NCBI GenBank assembly: GCA_002167465.1
Contig: NHBL01000004.1
Location: 29,939 to 38,017, forward strand
DNA from: a bacterium TMED6
GTDB taxonomy: Bacteria; Fidelibacterota; Marinisomatia; SCGC-AAA003-L08; D37C17
Reading direction: 5' to 3'
DNA: 8,079 nt
Position 1 is the first letter of the stretch. Each line of letters starts with the position of its first letter. Both the position numbers and the translations under genes were made by a program. Positions 1 to 6,674 of the stretch are shown piece after piece. The notes under the pieces are model-generated. The model saw only the letters and a list, made by a program, of their open reading frames with translations. It had not been told where the DNA came from and did not search any database.

Positions 1-1242
1 GTCAAAATCTTTTTGAAATTCATAGGCACTATCAGCTATGTATGTTTGTTGAAAATGCTGCTCAATAGCATTAACAGCCCCTCCTAATTCATCAATTTTC
101 TTTATAAGATTAGTAGATTCTATTTCTAGTGTATTAGTTAGTTCTTCTACATAATATGAGCCAGCTAACGGATCAACTACATCAGGAATACCAGTTTCAT
201 GTGCAATTATTTGTTGAGTTCTTAATGCTAATAATGCTGAGTTTTCATTTGGTAATGCTAATGCTTCGTCTCTACTATTAGTATGTAATGATTGTGTTCC
301 ACCCAGAACAGCGGCAGTAGCTTGCAATGTTGTTCTAACAACATTATTATCAATTTCTTGAGCAGCAAGTGTAGATCCAGCAGTTTGCGTATGAAATCTA
401 CAAATCATAGATTTTTCTTTTTTAGCATTAAATCGTTCTTTCATTATAGTTGCCCATATTTTTCTGGCAGCTCTAAATTTTGCTATTTCTTCAAAAAAGT
501 GATTATGACTATTAAAAAAGAAACTAATTCTAGATGCAAAATTGTCCACATCTAATCCTTTATCTAATGCAGACTCAACATAGGCAATAGCGTTTGAAAA
601 TGTAAATGCAAGTTCTTGTATTGCTGTAGATCCAGCTTCTCTAATATGGTATCCTGAGACTGATATTGTATTCCAATTAGGAAGTTCTTTACTACAAAAA
701 TCAAATATATCTGTTACAATTCTCATACTAGGATGCGGGGGGTATATAAATGTGCCTCTAGCAATATATTCTTTTAAAATATCATTTTGTATTGTACCTC
801 TTAATAAAGATCGATCAATATTATTTTTATCTGCAACAGCAATAACAAAGGCTAATAATATTGCTGCTGTAGAATTTATTGTCATAGATATAGAAATTTT
901 TTCTAAGGGAATACCATTTAACAAAGATTCCATATCATTTATGCAACTTATAGGTACTCCAACCTTTCCTACTTCACCTTCAGCTAAAGAACTATCTGAG
1001 TCATATCCAGTTTGTGTTGGTAAATCAAAAGCAACAGATAAACCTTTAACTCCTTGGTTTAATAAATAATGATATCTTTTATTACTTTCAGAGGTAGAAC
1101 TAAATCCAGAATATTGCCTCATAGTCCATAGTCTATCAGTGTACATATTTTTATAGATTCCATTTTTATAAGGATACTTACCTGGACCCTCATTTTTTCC
1201 ATAAAATGTTTTTAGTTTAATATTTGAATTTGTCTTTTTCAA
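1..1242 (-). CDS. Methylmalonyl-CoA mutase, catalytic (large-subunit) domain, 3' end cut off by the window
   Basis: Interconverts (R)-methylmalonyl-CoA and succinyl-CoA with adenosylcobalamin, in the cytoplasm. The frame is open for 414 codons to the window edge, so it is partial at the C-terminus; the family's catalytic domain is usually above 500 residues. Visible motifs are YPYKNGIY (23-30), MRQYSGF (41-47), [13 protein letters not shown] (71-83), [11 protein letters not shown] (159-169), [10 protein letters not shown] (196-205) and [10 protein letters not shown] (357-366). Y44, R162 and H199 match Propionibacterium Y89, R207 and H244 at a constant offset of 45. The Tyr and Arg favour methylmalonyl-CoA; isobutyryl-CoA mutases carry Phe and Gln there. 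The cobalamin-binding domain is not visible and could follow downstream or be a separate gene. The start is the TTG at 1242, 4 nt after the TerB/DnaJ stop: an in-frame stop lies at 1269-1267, and the first in-frame ATG (codon 33) would remove conserved residues. The family call is secure; the exact start is less so. Confidence 0.93.
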   Translation of the reverse strand, partial: MKKTNSNIKLKTFYGKNEGPGKYPYKNGIYKNMYTDRLWTMRQYSGFSSTSESNKRYHYLLNQGVKGLSVAFDLPTQTGYDSDSSLAEGEVGKVGVPISCINDMESLLNGIPLEKISISMTINSTAAILLAFVIAVADKNNIDRSLLRGTIQNDILKEYIARGTFIYPPHPSMRIVTDIFDFCSKELPNWNTISVSGYHIREAGSTAIQELAFTFSNAIAYVESALDKGLDVDNFASRISFFFNSHNHFFEEIAKFRAARKIWATIMKERFNAKKEKSMICRFHTQTAGSTLAAQEIDNNVVRTTLQATAAVLGGTQSLHTNSRDEALALPNENSALLALRTQQIIAHETGIPDVVDPLAGSYYVEELTNTLEIESTNLIKKIDELGGAVNAIEQHFQQTYIADSAYEFQKDFD

Positions 1243-1246
1243 TACT

Positions 1247-1945
1247 TTAAATATTACGTTCTTTTTTTATTTTTTGATAAGCATCATTAATAGATTTAAA
1301 TTTTTCTTCAGCTACTTTTGCAAATTCATCCCCTAAATGTGATACTTTATCTGGATGATATTTTGTAGCCATTTTTCTATACGCATCTTTAATTTCTGAG
1401 AAATTAGCATTAGAATCTAACCCCAAGACTTTATAACATGATTTCGTATCTTCTATAAACATTGCTTTTATTGATTTAAAATCTGATTGATTTAATCCAA
1501 TTAGATTAGCGATATTTGTAATTATGCTTATTTCATTTTGATGAATTTGATTATCAGCTTTTGAAAGGCCAAATAATACATGAATTAACTGTATTTTACT
1601 ATTTATATCCATATGACTTTTAATTTGATTACATACAGAGTTTATATCTATTTCCTGATTTAAAATTTTTTTGAATAGTTCCATCCTTTGTTTTGTGTAA
1701 TTTTTTCCAAAATTTTCAATAAGGAATCTTTTAACAAATTCTAACTCAGATTTTTTTAATTCATTATCAGCTTTCATCACAGAAGCAAAAAGTATAAGCA
1801 TTGTTGCTCCAAAATCTCCACCCCTTGTTTGTGTAAAATTTTGATTCGTAGATGACATAGAGCCTAAGGCATAGCCCATAATTGCTCCAATAGGACCTCC
1901 AACGGCCCATCCCAATCCTCCCCAAAGCCATTTATTGATATTCAT
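1247..1945 (-). CDS. TerB-like plus C-terminal J-domain protein (DjlA-like co-chaperone)
   Basis: The protein has 232 residues in three parts. A Gly-rich hydrophobic stretch (about 6-29, with [20 protein letters not shown]) looks like a membrane-inserting glycine-zipper segment. A helical TerB-like domain follows (about 44-160), with the two internal motifs [11 protein letters not shown] (57-67) and [11 protein letters not shown] (128-138), acidic turns typical of this fold. A J domain (about 167-232) carries the HPD tripeptide at 197-199, which stimulates the ATPase of DnaK-type Hsp70. By architecture it resembles DjlA, and it is probably a membrane-anchored co-chaperone facing the cytoplasm; its clients are unknown. 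There is no zinc-finger region, so it is not DnaJ itself. The ATG shares one base with the upstream NUDIX stop (TAATG), which suggests translational coupling, and the mutase gene follows after 4 nt. Domain calls are firm; cellular role is inferred. Confidence 0.9.
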   Translation of the reverse strand: MNINKWLWGGLGWAVGGPIGAIMGYALGSMSSTNQNFTQTRGGDFGATMLILFASVMKADNELKKSELEFVKRFLIENFGKNYTKQRMELFKKILNQEIDINSVCNQIKSHMDINSKIQLIHVLFGLSKADNQIHQNEISIITNIANLIGLNQSDFKSIKAMFIEDTKSCYKVLGLDSNANFSEIKDAYRKMATKYHPDKVSHLGDEFAKVAEEKFKSINDAYQKIKKERNI

Positions 1946-2412
1946 TATATTTTAATTTCCATAAATTTTAATCTTTTTTTATTTTCACAAAGCATATCAT
2001 GAAATATTTTTACACCTTTTTTCTGTTGATCCCATGTAATTAATTTAACAGTTTGATTAATAGTACACCATTTATATTCAATATGTTCTTTTGATAATAA
2101 TACTTTTTTAGAATTAACAGTAACACCAAATACGGGAATAAGATTCATAATATCTCTTTCAGCATCATAAAATGTGTTAACTTTATCAATTGTCCATAAT
2201 TTTAATGCACTTAAACCAGTTTCTTCCTCTAATTCTCTTAACGCGGCCTTATAAGGAATTTCAGAATTTTCAATTTTTCCAGTAACCCCTTGCCATGTTT
2301 CACCATAAATAGTATTTTTACTTCTTTTAATAAGTAAAAATTCCCAAGTAGATTTTTGTTTATTATAATATGCTATATGACAGTCAATTACTCTGATTTT
2401 TATTTTACTCAT
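1945..2412 (-). CDS. NUDIX hydrolase, NudB-like (dihydroneopterin triphosphate / dATP pyrophosphohydrolase type)
   Basis: A 155-residue NUDIX protein that cleaves a nucleoside-diphosphate-X type substrate, releasing pyrophosphate or a monophosphate, with Mg2+. The NUDIX box G-x5-E-x7-REUxEExGU is complete at residues 45-67 (G45, E51, REL at 59-61, EE at 63-64, GL at 66-67). The stretch TWQGVTGKIE just before and in the box, and the later EHIEYKW (109-115), resemble E. coli NudB (FWQSVTGSVE and EHLAYKW). NudB removes pyrophosphate from dihydroneopterin triphosphate in folate synthesis. Substrate cannot be fixed from sequence alone, and a general (d)NTP pyrophosphatase remains possible. A longer reading frame exists from 2463, but its first 17 residues lie inside tgt in another frame. 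I chose the ATG at 2412, which overlaps the tgt stop by 8 nt (ATGAGTAA) and gives the usual family N-terminus directly before the first strand. Confidence 0.9.
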   Translation of the reverse strand: MSKIKIRVIDCHIAYYNKQKSTWEFLLIKRSKNTIYGETWQGVTGKIENSEIPYKAALRELEEETGLSALKLWTIDKVNTFYDAERDIMNLIPVFGVTVNSKKVLLSKEHIEYKWCTINQTVKLITWDQQKKGVKIFHDMLCENKKRLKFMEIKI

Positions 2413-3532
2413 TATTATACCTACATAAAAAATCTTTAGCCCATCCTTCAAAACAATCAGCATTTATTTTTTTTCTAATCTCATTCATAAGATGCATATA
2501 AAATTTAAGATTATGTTGTGTTGCTATTCTTAAGCCTAATATTTCATTAGTTTTAAATAAATGGTGTAAATAAGCTTTCGAATATTGTGTAGACATTAAA
2601 CTAAAATCATTACCATCTATAGGACTAAAATCATCTTTATATTTTGAATTTTTAATATTTACTTTTCCATTAAAAGTAAACAATTGACTATTTCTTGCAT
2701 TTCTTGTTGGCATTACACAGTCAAACATATCTACACCATTTAAAATATTTTCGACGAGATCTGCTGGCGTTCCTACGCCCATTAAATATCTTGGCTTTTC
2801 TTTGGGTAGAATAGTATCCATATAATTGACTACTTTTAACATTTCTTCTTTTGGCTCACCAACAGCTAATCCTCCAATAGCATACATATCACAATTTATA
2901 TCAATTAATTCCATTGCAGATTGTTTTCTAAGATTTAAATCTGTACCTCCTTGAACTATAGGAGAAATTATTTGATGATGACCATATAATGGCTTTGTTT
3001 GGTCATAGTATTTTTTTGCTCTCATAGCCCATTTAGTTGTTAAGTTCAAGGCTTCAACCCATTCTTTTTTATTTGCATCACCTGGAGGACAAACATCTAG
3101 CATCATCATTATATCTGATCCAATACTTCTTTGTATATCAACAACCTTTTCAGGTGTAAAATGATGTTTAGAACCATCAAGATGTGATTGGAATGTAACA
3201 CCATCATCAGTTATTTTTCTCATACCTTGAAGGCTATAGACCTGATATCCGCCTGAATCAGTCAAAATAATATCATTCCAATTCATAAATTTATGAAGAC
3301 CACCAGCTTTTTCAAGAATATCTGTTCCAGGTCTAATATATAAATGGTATGTATTGCTTAATAAAATATCGCTTGGTAATTTTTTAATATCAGAAGAAGA
3401 TTGTGTTTTAACTGCACCATAAGTCGCAATAGGCATAAAAAAAGGAGTATTAATGGTGCCATGTGCAGTTTTTAATATTCCAGTTCTAGCTGAACTTTTT
3501 TTTGACTGATGTTTAATGTTAAATATAGACAT
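2405..3532 (-). CDS. tgt: tRNA-guanine transglycosylase (queuosine pathway)
   Basis: Exchanges guanine-34 in the anticodons of Tyr, His, Asn and Asp tRNAs for the queuosine precursor preQ1, in the cytoplasm. Its 375 residues match the bacterial length. Catalytic motifs are TDSGGYQV (91-98, general acid/base D92), DIMMMLDVCPPG (140-151, D146 and C148), VQGG (193-196), IGGLAVGEP (219-227) and VDMFDCVMPTRNARN (267-281, nucleophile D271, matching E. coli D264). C148 together with V224 fits the bacterial preQ1-specific type rather than the eukaryotic queuine type. The oddity is the zinc site. At the offset fixed by D271, E. coli C302, C304 and C307 become D309, S311 and S314, and only the histidine (H340) remains. 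The rest of the fold region, including YSKAYLHHL, is intact, so this looks like a lineage variant, which I recall from Bacteroidota, rather than decay. The start lies 3 nt after the lipoprotein stop. Confidence 0.97.
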   Translation of the reverse strand: MSIFNIKHQSKKSSARTGILKTAHGTINTPFFMPIATYGAVKTQSSSDIKKLPSDILLSNTYHLYIRPGTDILEKAGGLHKFMNWNDIILTDSGGYQVYSLQGMRKITDDGVTFQSHLDGSKHHFTPEKVVDIQRSIGSDIMMMLDVCPPGDANKKEWVEALNLTTKWAMRAKKYYDQTKPLYGHHQIISPIVQGGTDLNLRKQSAMELIDINCDMYAIGGLAVGEPKEEMLKVVNYMDTILPKEKPRYLMGVGTPADLVENILNGVDMFDCVMPTRNARNSQLFTFNGKVNIKNSKYKDDFSPIDGNDFSLMSTQYSKAYLHHLFKTNEILGLRIATQHNLKFYMHLMNEIRKKINADCFEGWAKDFLCRYNNE

Positions 3533-3535
3533 TAT

Positions 3536-3847
3536 TCAGGAGTTAGTTTCTATTATGCAGCTATTAGGGCATGCTATTTGGCACTCTTGCATAGTTTCAT
3601 AGTATTCTTCTATTTCTTGACAATAATATGTCCATGATAAAGGAATTTCATCTACTTCATAACCTACACATTCAGCTGAGCATAATGAAGTACAATCATC
3701 TGAATCATCAAAGACAACATTAGAATCTTGACATAACCATAAAAAATTAGTTCCTATAACATTTTCTAAAACATCTTCTGTATCACATGTTACCAAAAAA
3801 CCTATACTTATCATAAACATAATATGTTTTAAAATTGATTTTATCAT
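3536..3847 (-). CDS. Small Cys-rich acidic putative lipoprotein, unrecognised
   Basis: I do not recognise the family. From the ATG at 3847 the product has 103 residues. It has a short basic start (MIKSILKH), a hydrophobic core (about 9-19) and a lipobox-like LVTC ending at C21, then the acidic run DTED. Thr at the -1 position is unusual (Gly, Ala or Ser is normal), so lipidation is plausible but not certain. The mature part has eight further Cys in two equal groups: C39, C52, C56, C60 and C76, C89, C93, C97. They are spaced identically (C-x12-C-x3-C-x3-C), 37 residues apart. The composition is rich in Asp and Glu with many aromatics, which suits a disulfide-held exported domain. The frame opens earlier, at 3925, but that start would bury the signal peptide and leave only 6 nt before menB on the other strand. 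It is first in the leftward block, 3 nt ahead of tgt. Only gene reality and export are supported; function is unknown. Confidence 0.72.
   Translation of the reverse strand: MIKSILKHIMFMISIGFLVTCDTEDVLENVIGTNFLWLCQDSNVVFDDSDDCTSLCSAECVGYEVDEIPLSWTYYCQEIEEYYETMQECQIACPNSCIIETNS
3551..3739 (-). repeat. Tandem pair of Cys modules within the putative lipoprotein
   Basis: Two copies of a protein-level module, at 3662-3739 and 3551-3628 (residues 37-62 and 74-99), share the spacing C-x12-C-x3-C-x3-C. Each first Cys follows aromatic or hydrophobic residues (WLCQD and YYCQE), so the shared core is C-Q-acidic. The Cys positions keep a constant 37-residue offset. Apart from the spacing the residues differ widely, so the duplication is old or the spacing is imposed by the fold. 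No DNA-level repeat is apparent. Confidence 0.7.
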
Positions 3848-3931
3848 TAATTTTTGTAATTCATTATTATTATATTTTATACAAGATTTATAACTAGAAA
3901 ATAACAAATCAAAGGAATTTATCATAATACT
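3848..3931. promoter_or_regulatory. Divergent intergenic region serving both operons
   Basis: This 84 bp gap is the only place where the leftward and rightward transcripts can begin, so it should carry both promoters; this is inferred from gene layout. It is extremely AT-rich, which makes -10-like hexamers frequent by chance. For the plus strand, TATAAC at 3889-3894 is a possible -10 for menB, with no good -35. A TTTG at 3853-3856 followed 21 bp later by TATACAAG is only a weak match to the Bacteroidota promoter form. No operator palindrome or riboswitch-like structure is visible, and neither start has a Shine-Dalgarno sequence. Confidence 0.55.
3883..3913 (-). promoter_or_regulatory. Possible Bacteroidota-type promoter for the leftward operon
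   Basis: On the minus strand TTTG (3913-3910) is followed after 19 bp by TAAATCTT (3890-3883). The Bacteroidota sigma factor consensus is TTTG, then 19-21 bp, then TAnnTTTG. The upstream element is exact and the spacing fits, but the downstream element has two mismatches in its six defined bases. Transcription would begin roughly 30 nt before the ATG at 3847. An alternative is a sigma-70-like TATAAT at 3874-3869 with no recognisable -35. In DNA this AT-rich either could be chance. Confidence 0.28.
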
Positions 3932-4762
3932 ATGTCAATAAAATGGAAAAAAATAAAAGAATTTACAGATATTAAATATGAATCAGGTATAGATAAAGCT
4001 TCTGGTATAGCTAAGATAACTATTAATAGACCTGAAGTTAGAAATGCGTTTAGACCACAAACTGTATTTGAATTAAAAGAAGCTTTTACGCTTGCAAGAG
4101 AAGATCAAAATATTGGAGTTATAATATTAACTGGAGAAGGAGAAAAAGCATTTTGTTCTGGAGGGGATCAAAAAATAAGAGGAGATAAAGGCTATATCGG
4201 CAACGATGGTGTACCAAGGTTAAATATTTTAGATGTACAAAGACAAATTAGAATCATCCCAAAACCTGTCATAGCAATGGTAGCAGGTTATGCGGTGGGT
4301 GGCGGACATGTATTACACATGATGTGTGATTTGACTGTTGCTGCAGATAACGCTCAATTTGGTCAAACAGGCCCAAAAGTTGGCTCTTTTGATGGTGGCT
4401 GGGGAGCGTCTTATATGGCTAGAATTATTGGTCAAAAAAGAGCTAGAGAAATGTGGTTTACATGTCGTTTTTATGATGCTAAGCAAGCTTTAGATTGGGG
4501 TCTAGTAAACGATGTTGTAAGTCTACAATCTCTTGAAAAAACAACTGTTGATTTATGTAATGAAATTTTAGAAAGATCTCCTATGGCAATTAGAATTTTA
4601 AAAGCGGCTTTAAACGCAGATTGTGATGGACAAGCTGGTTTACAACAATTAGCAGGTGATGCAACAATGTTGTTTTATATGAGTGATGAAGCTCAAGAGG
4701 GCAGAGATGCTTTTAAAGAAAAAAGAAAGCCAAATTTTAAAAAATTTCCAAGACTCCCTTAA
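3932..4762 (+). CDS. menB: 1,4-dihydroxy-2-naphthoyl-CoA synthase
   Basis: Closes the second ring of the naphthoquinone by an intramolecular Claisen (Dieckmann) condensation of o-succinylbenzoyl-CoA. It is a crotonase-fold enzyme in the cytoplasm. Its 276 residues include [14 protein letters not shown] (29-42), the oxyanion-hole region FCSGGDQ (74-80), [12 protein letters not shown] (118-129), [16 protein letters not shown] (143-158) and the MenB-typical tail with [14 protein letters not shown] (256-269). The Gly of QTG (G147) marks the bicarbonate-dependent type; the other type has an acidic residue there. The full set of motifs separates it from generic enoyl-CoA hydratases. It is the first gene of the men block, and menA begins 5 nt after its stop. 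The ATG at 3932 gives the standard N-terminus ([11 protein letters not shown]) and has no Shine-Dalgarno sequence. Confidence 0.98.
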   Translation: MSIKWKKIKEFTDIKYESGIDKASGIAKITINRPEVRNAFRPQTVFELKEAFTLAREDQNIGVIILTGEGEKAFCSGGDQKIRGDKGYIGNDGVPRLNILDVQRQIRIIPKPVIAMVAGYAVGGGHVLHMMCDLTVAADNAQFGQTGPKVGSFDGGWGASYMARIIGQKRAREMWFTCRFYDAKQALDWGLVNDVVSLQSLEKTTVDLCNEILERSPMAIRILKAALNADCDGQAGLQQLAGDATMLFYMSDEAQEGRDAFKEKRKPNFKKFPRLP

Positions 4763-4767
4763 TTTTC

Positions 4768-5649
4768 ATGAATCTACAATCGCTCTGGATTGCTTCAAGA
4801 CCTAAAACTTTAATTGTTTCAATTGCTCCTGTTTTATTAGGCCTTGCGTTATCTTTAAATAAAGAAGTTTTCTCAAGCACTTTAGTAGCTTTATTAACTT
4901 TGTTTGCATCTATTTTTATACAGTTAGGCACAAATTATATAAATGATTTATATGATTATTTAAGTGGTGCTGATGATGAGAATAGATTAGGACCAATTAG
5001 AGTTGTGCAAGCTGGTTTATTATCTCAAAATCAAATTAAAAAAGCAGCATTATTTAGTTTTGGTATTGCTTTAGTTATAGGCATTTATTTAGTATTTATT
5101 GGAGGTATTCCAATATTATTAATTGGCTCGTTTGCATTAATTTCTGGATATTGTTATACGGGAGGACCTTATCCTCTAGGATACAATGGTTTGGGTGATA
5201 TATTTGTATTTATTTTTTATGGCCTAATAGCTGTTCCAGGTACATATTATTTACAAAGTGGCACATTAGATATAGATAGTATAATTGTTGGATCTTCTAT
5301 TGGATTTATTGCTGTAGCTATTTTATGTGTAAATAATATACGAGATATTAATACTGACCATAAGGTTGGTAAAAAAACTTTAGCAGTTAGATTTGGTTCA
5401 ACTTTTGTAACAATATTATATGATTGTATGATAATTTTTCCATATTTATGTGTTTTATTATTATTAACTCAACATCATTTTTATTTAAATTTAGATTTAT
5501 GCTTAGTTTTTCTAAGTATACCAATGGCTGTTAAATTAATTATTGATATTCATACTAAAAATGGTTCGGATTTGAATTTAGTATTATATAGAACAAGTAA
5601 TTTTATGAGATTATTTTTTGTACTATTATTAATTGGAATATATTTATGA
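4768..5649 (+). CDS. menA: 1,4-dihydroxy-2-naphthoate polyprenyltransferase
   Basis: Attaches the polyprenyl tail to 1,4-dihydroxy-2-naphthoate with loss of CO2, giving demethylmenaquinone in the inner membrane. Its 293 residues are strongly hydrophobic, with about eight or nine membrane segments, as expected for the UbiA superfamily. The first Asp-rich motif is NDLYDYLSGADD (59-70), followed by RLGPIRVVQAG (73-83), the MenA-type version. The second is NNIRDINTDHKVGKKTLAVR (189-208). These motifs bind Mg2+ and the prenyl diphosphate. The N-terminal WIASRPKTL (7-15) is also typical of MenA. The stop overlaps the menC start by 4 nt (ATGA), so the two are probably translationally coupled. Confidence 0.97.
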   Translation: MNLQSLWIASRPKTLIVSIAPVLLGLALSLNKEVFSSTLVALLTLFASIFIQLGTNYINDLYDYLSGADDENRLGPIRVVQAGLLSQNQIKKAALFSFGIALVIGIYLVFIGGIPILLIGSFALISGYCYTGGPYPLGYNGLGDIFVFIFYGLIAVPGTYYLQSGTLDIDSIIVGSSIGFIAVAILCVNNIRDINTDHKVGKKTLAVRFGSTFVTILYDCMIIFPYLCVLLLLTQHHFYLNLDLCLVFLSIPMAVKLIIDIHTKNGSDLNLVLYRTSNFMRLFFVLLLIGIYL

Positions 5650-6674
5650 TTAGAATTAAAGAAATAACGATTAATCCAATTTTTAATAAAGCAATTAAAA
5701 GATTAGAAACAACTAGTATAATACATTCAGATAGATCTAGTTGGATAATTAAGATTATAACCTCTGATGGTTTTGTAGGCTATGGAGAAGCATCACCTTT
5801 ACCAATTTTTAATGAAGAAACTTTTGATACTGTTGGATATGCACTAGAGGGCTTTAAGTTAGCCCTTAATGAAGGAAATAATATAGAAATTGATGAATTA
5901 ATGATTTTAATAAAAGCTCATACTTTAGATGTACCTTCAGCTAATTTTGCTATTGAAACAGCAGTTTACGACATTTTATCTCAACAAAAACAAATGCCAT
6001 TATATAAATATTTAAATTCTAAGGCCTTATCTAGTTTATATATCAATGGAGTTTATCAATTAACTGATTTAAATAATTATACAACAATAAAAGTAAAATG
6101 TGGATTTAGAAATTTATTTGATGAAATTGAATTAATAGAAGGCTTGTCAAATAAATATGGCAATAAAACCCAGTTTATCATTGATTTAAATCAAGCTTAT
6201 GATTTACCTAAGGCAATTAGGTTTTTTAAAGAAATGGAAAAATTTAATATAACTTATATTGAGCAGCCAATAGATAGAAACAACTTTGAAGATTTGTTAG
6301 AGCTTAGTTTTCATACTGATATTCCGATAGCTCTTGATGAGTCTATTAATAATTTAGAATCAATAATTAAATTATTAGATATGAATTGTGGTGATGTATT
6401 TATAATTAAGCCACAATCAATTGGAAGTTTTTCTGATATTGAAAAGGCCGTATCAATGGTTCATAAAGCCCATAAAATTCCTATCATAACTACATCATTA
6501 GAAGGTATTATAGGTCGATTATCAACAATGCATATTTCATCTGCTAATAGGATTAAAAATCATTGTGGTTTATTAATGGAATCAATATATGAAGATGAAG
6601 ATAGTAATATTCCTAATATTAATAATGGTATATTAGATATGCCAAAAAAACATGGTTTAGGATATTATAAATGA
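5646..6674 (+). CDS. menC: o-Succinylbenzoate synthase (enolase superfamily)
   Basis: Dehydrates SHCHC (2-succinyl-6-hydroxy-2,4-cyclohexadiene-1-carboxylate) to o-succinylbenzoate, in the cytoplasm. Of 342 residues, the N-terminal capping domain (about 1-120) holds GYGEASPLP (45-53). The barrel carries all expected residues: the K-x-K pair K149 and K151 (IKVKCG), the metal ligands D180 (IIDLNQ), E206 (IEQP) and D231 (ALDES), and the second catalytic lysine K255 (IIKPQSIG). A late barrel loop reads TTSLEG (282-287) where many OSB synthases have SSSxES; this is mild divergence. The superfamily also contains dipeptide epimerases and N-acylamino acid racemases, but position between menA and menE makes OSB synthase the clear choice. 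It overlaps menA and menE by 4 nt each (ATGA). Confidence 0.96.
   Translation: MIRIKEITINPIFNKAIKRLETTSIIHSDRSSWIIKIITSDGFVGYGEASPLPIFNEETFDTVGYALEGFKLALNEGNNIEIDELMILIKAHTLDVPSANFAIETAVYDILSQQKQMPLYKYLNSKALSSLYINGVYQLTDLNNYTTIKVKCGFRNLFDEIELIEGLSNKYGNKTQFIIDLNQAYDLPKAIRFFKEMEKFNITYIEQPIDRNNFEDLLELSFHTDIPIALDESINNLESIIKLLDMNCGDVFIIKPQSIGSFSDIEKAVSMVHKAHKIPIITTSLEGIIGRLSTMHISSANRIKNHCGLLMESIYEDEDSNIPNINNGILDMPKKHGLGYYK

Noticed and set aside
292..555. 87-codon open frame on the plus strand
   Set aside because: It lies antisense within the methylmalonyl-CoA mutase frame, whose translation matches the family throughout; the Ser/Phe-rich product resembles nothing.
752..1069. 105-codon open frame on the plus strand
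   Set aside because: Also antisense to the mutase gene and without recognisable motifs.
2413..2463. Longer N-terminus for the NUDIX protein starting at 2463
   Set aside because: The extra 17 residues lie wholly inside tgt; the ATG at 2412 fits both family start and stop-start coupling.
3848..3925. Longer N-terminus for the Cys-rich lipoprotein starting at 3925
   Set aside because: It would put 26 residues before a good signal peptide and leave 6 nt between divergent starts, with no space for promoters.
4737..4931. 64-codon open frame on the minus strand
   Set aside because: Covers the menB end and menA start on the opposite strand; no motif and no room for it.
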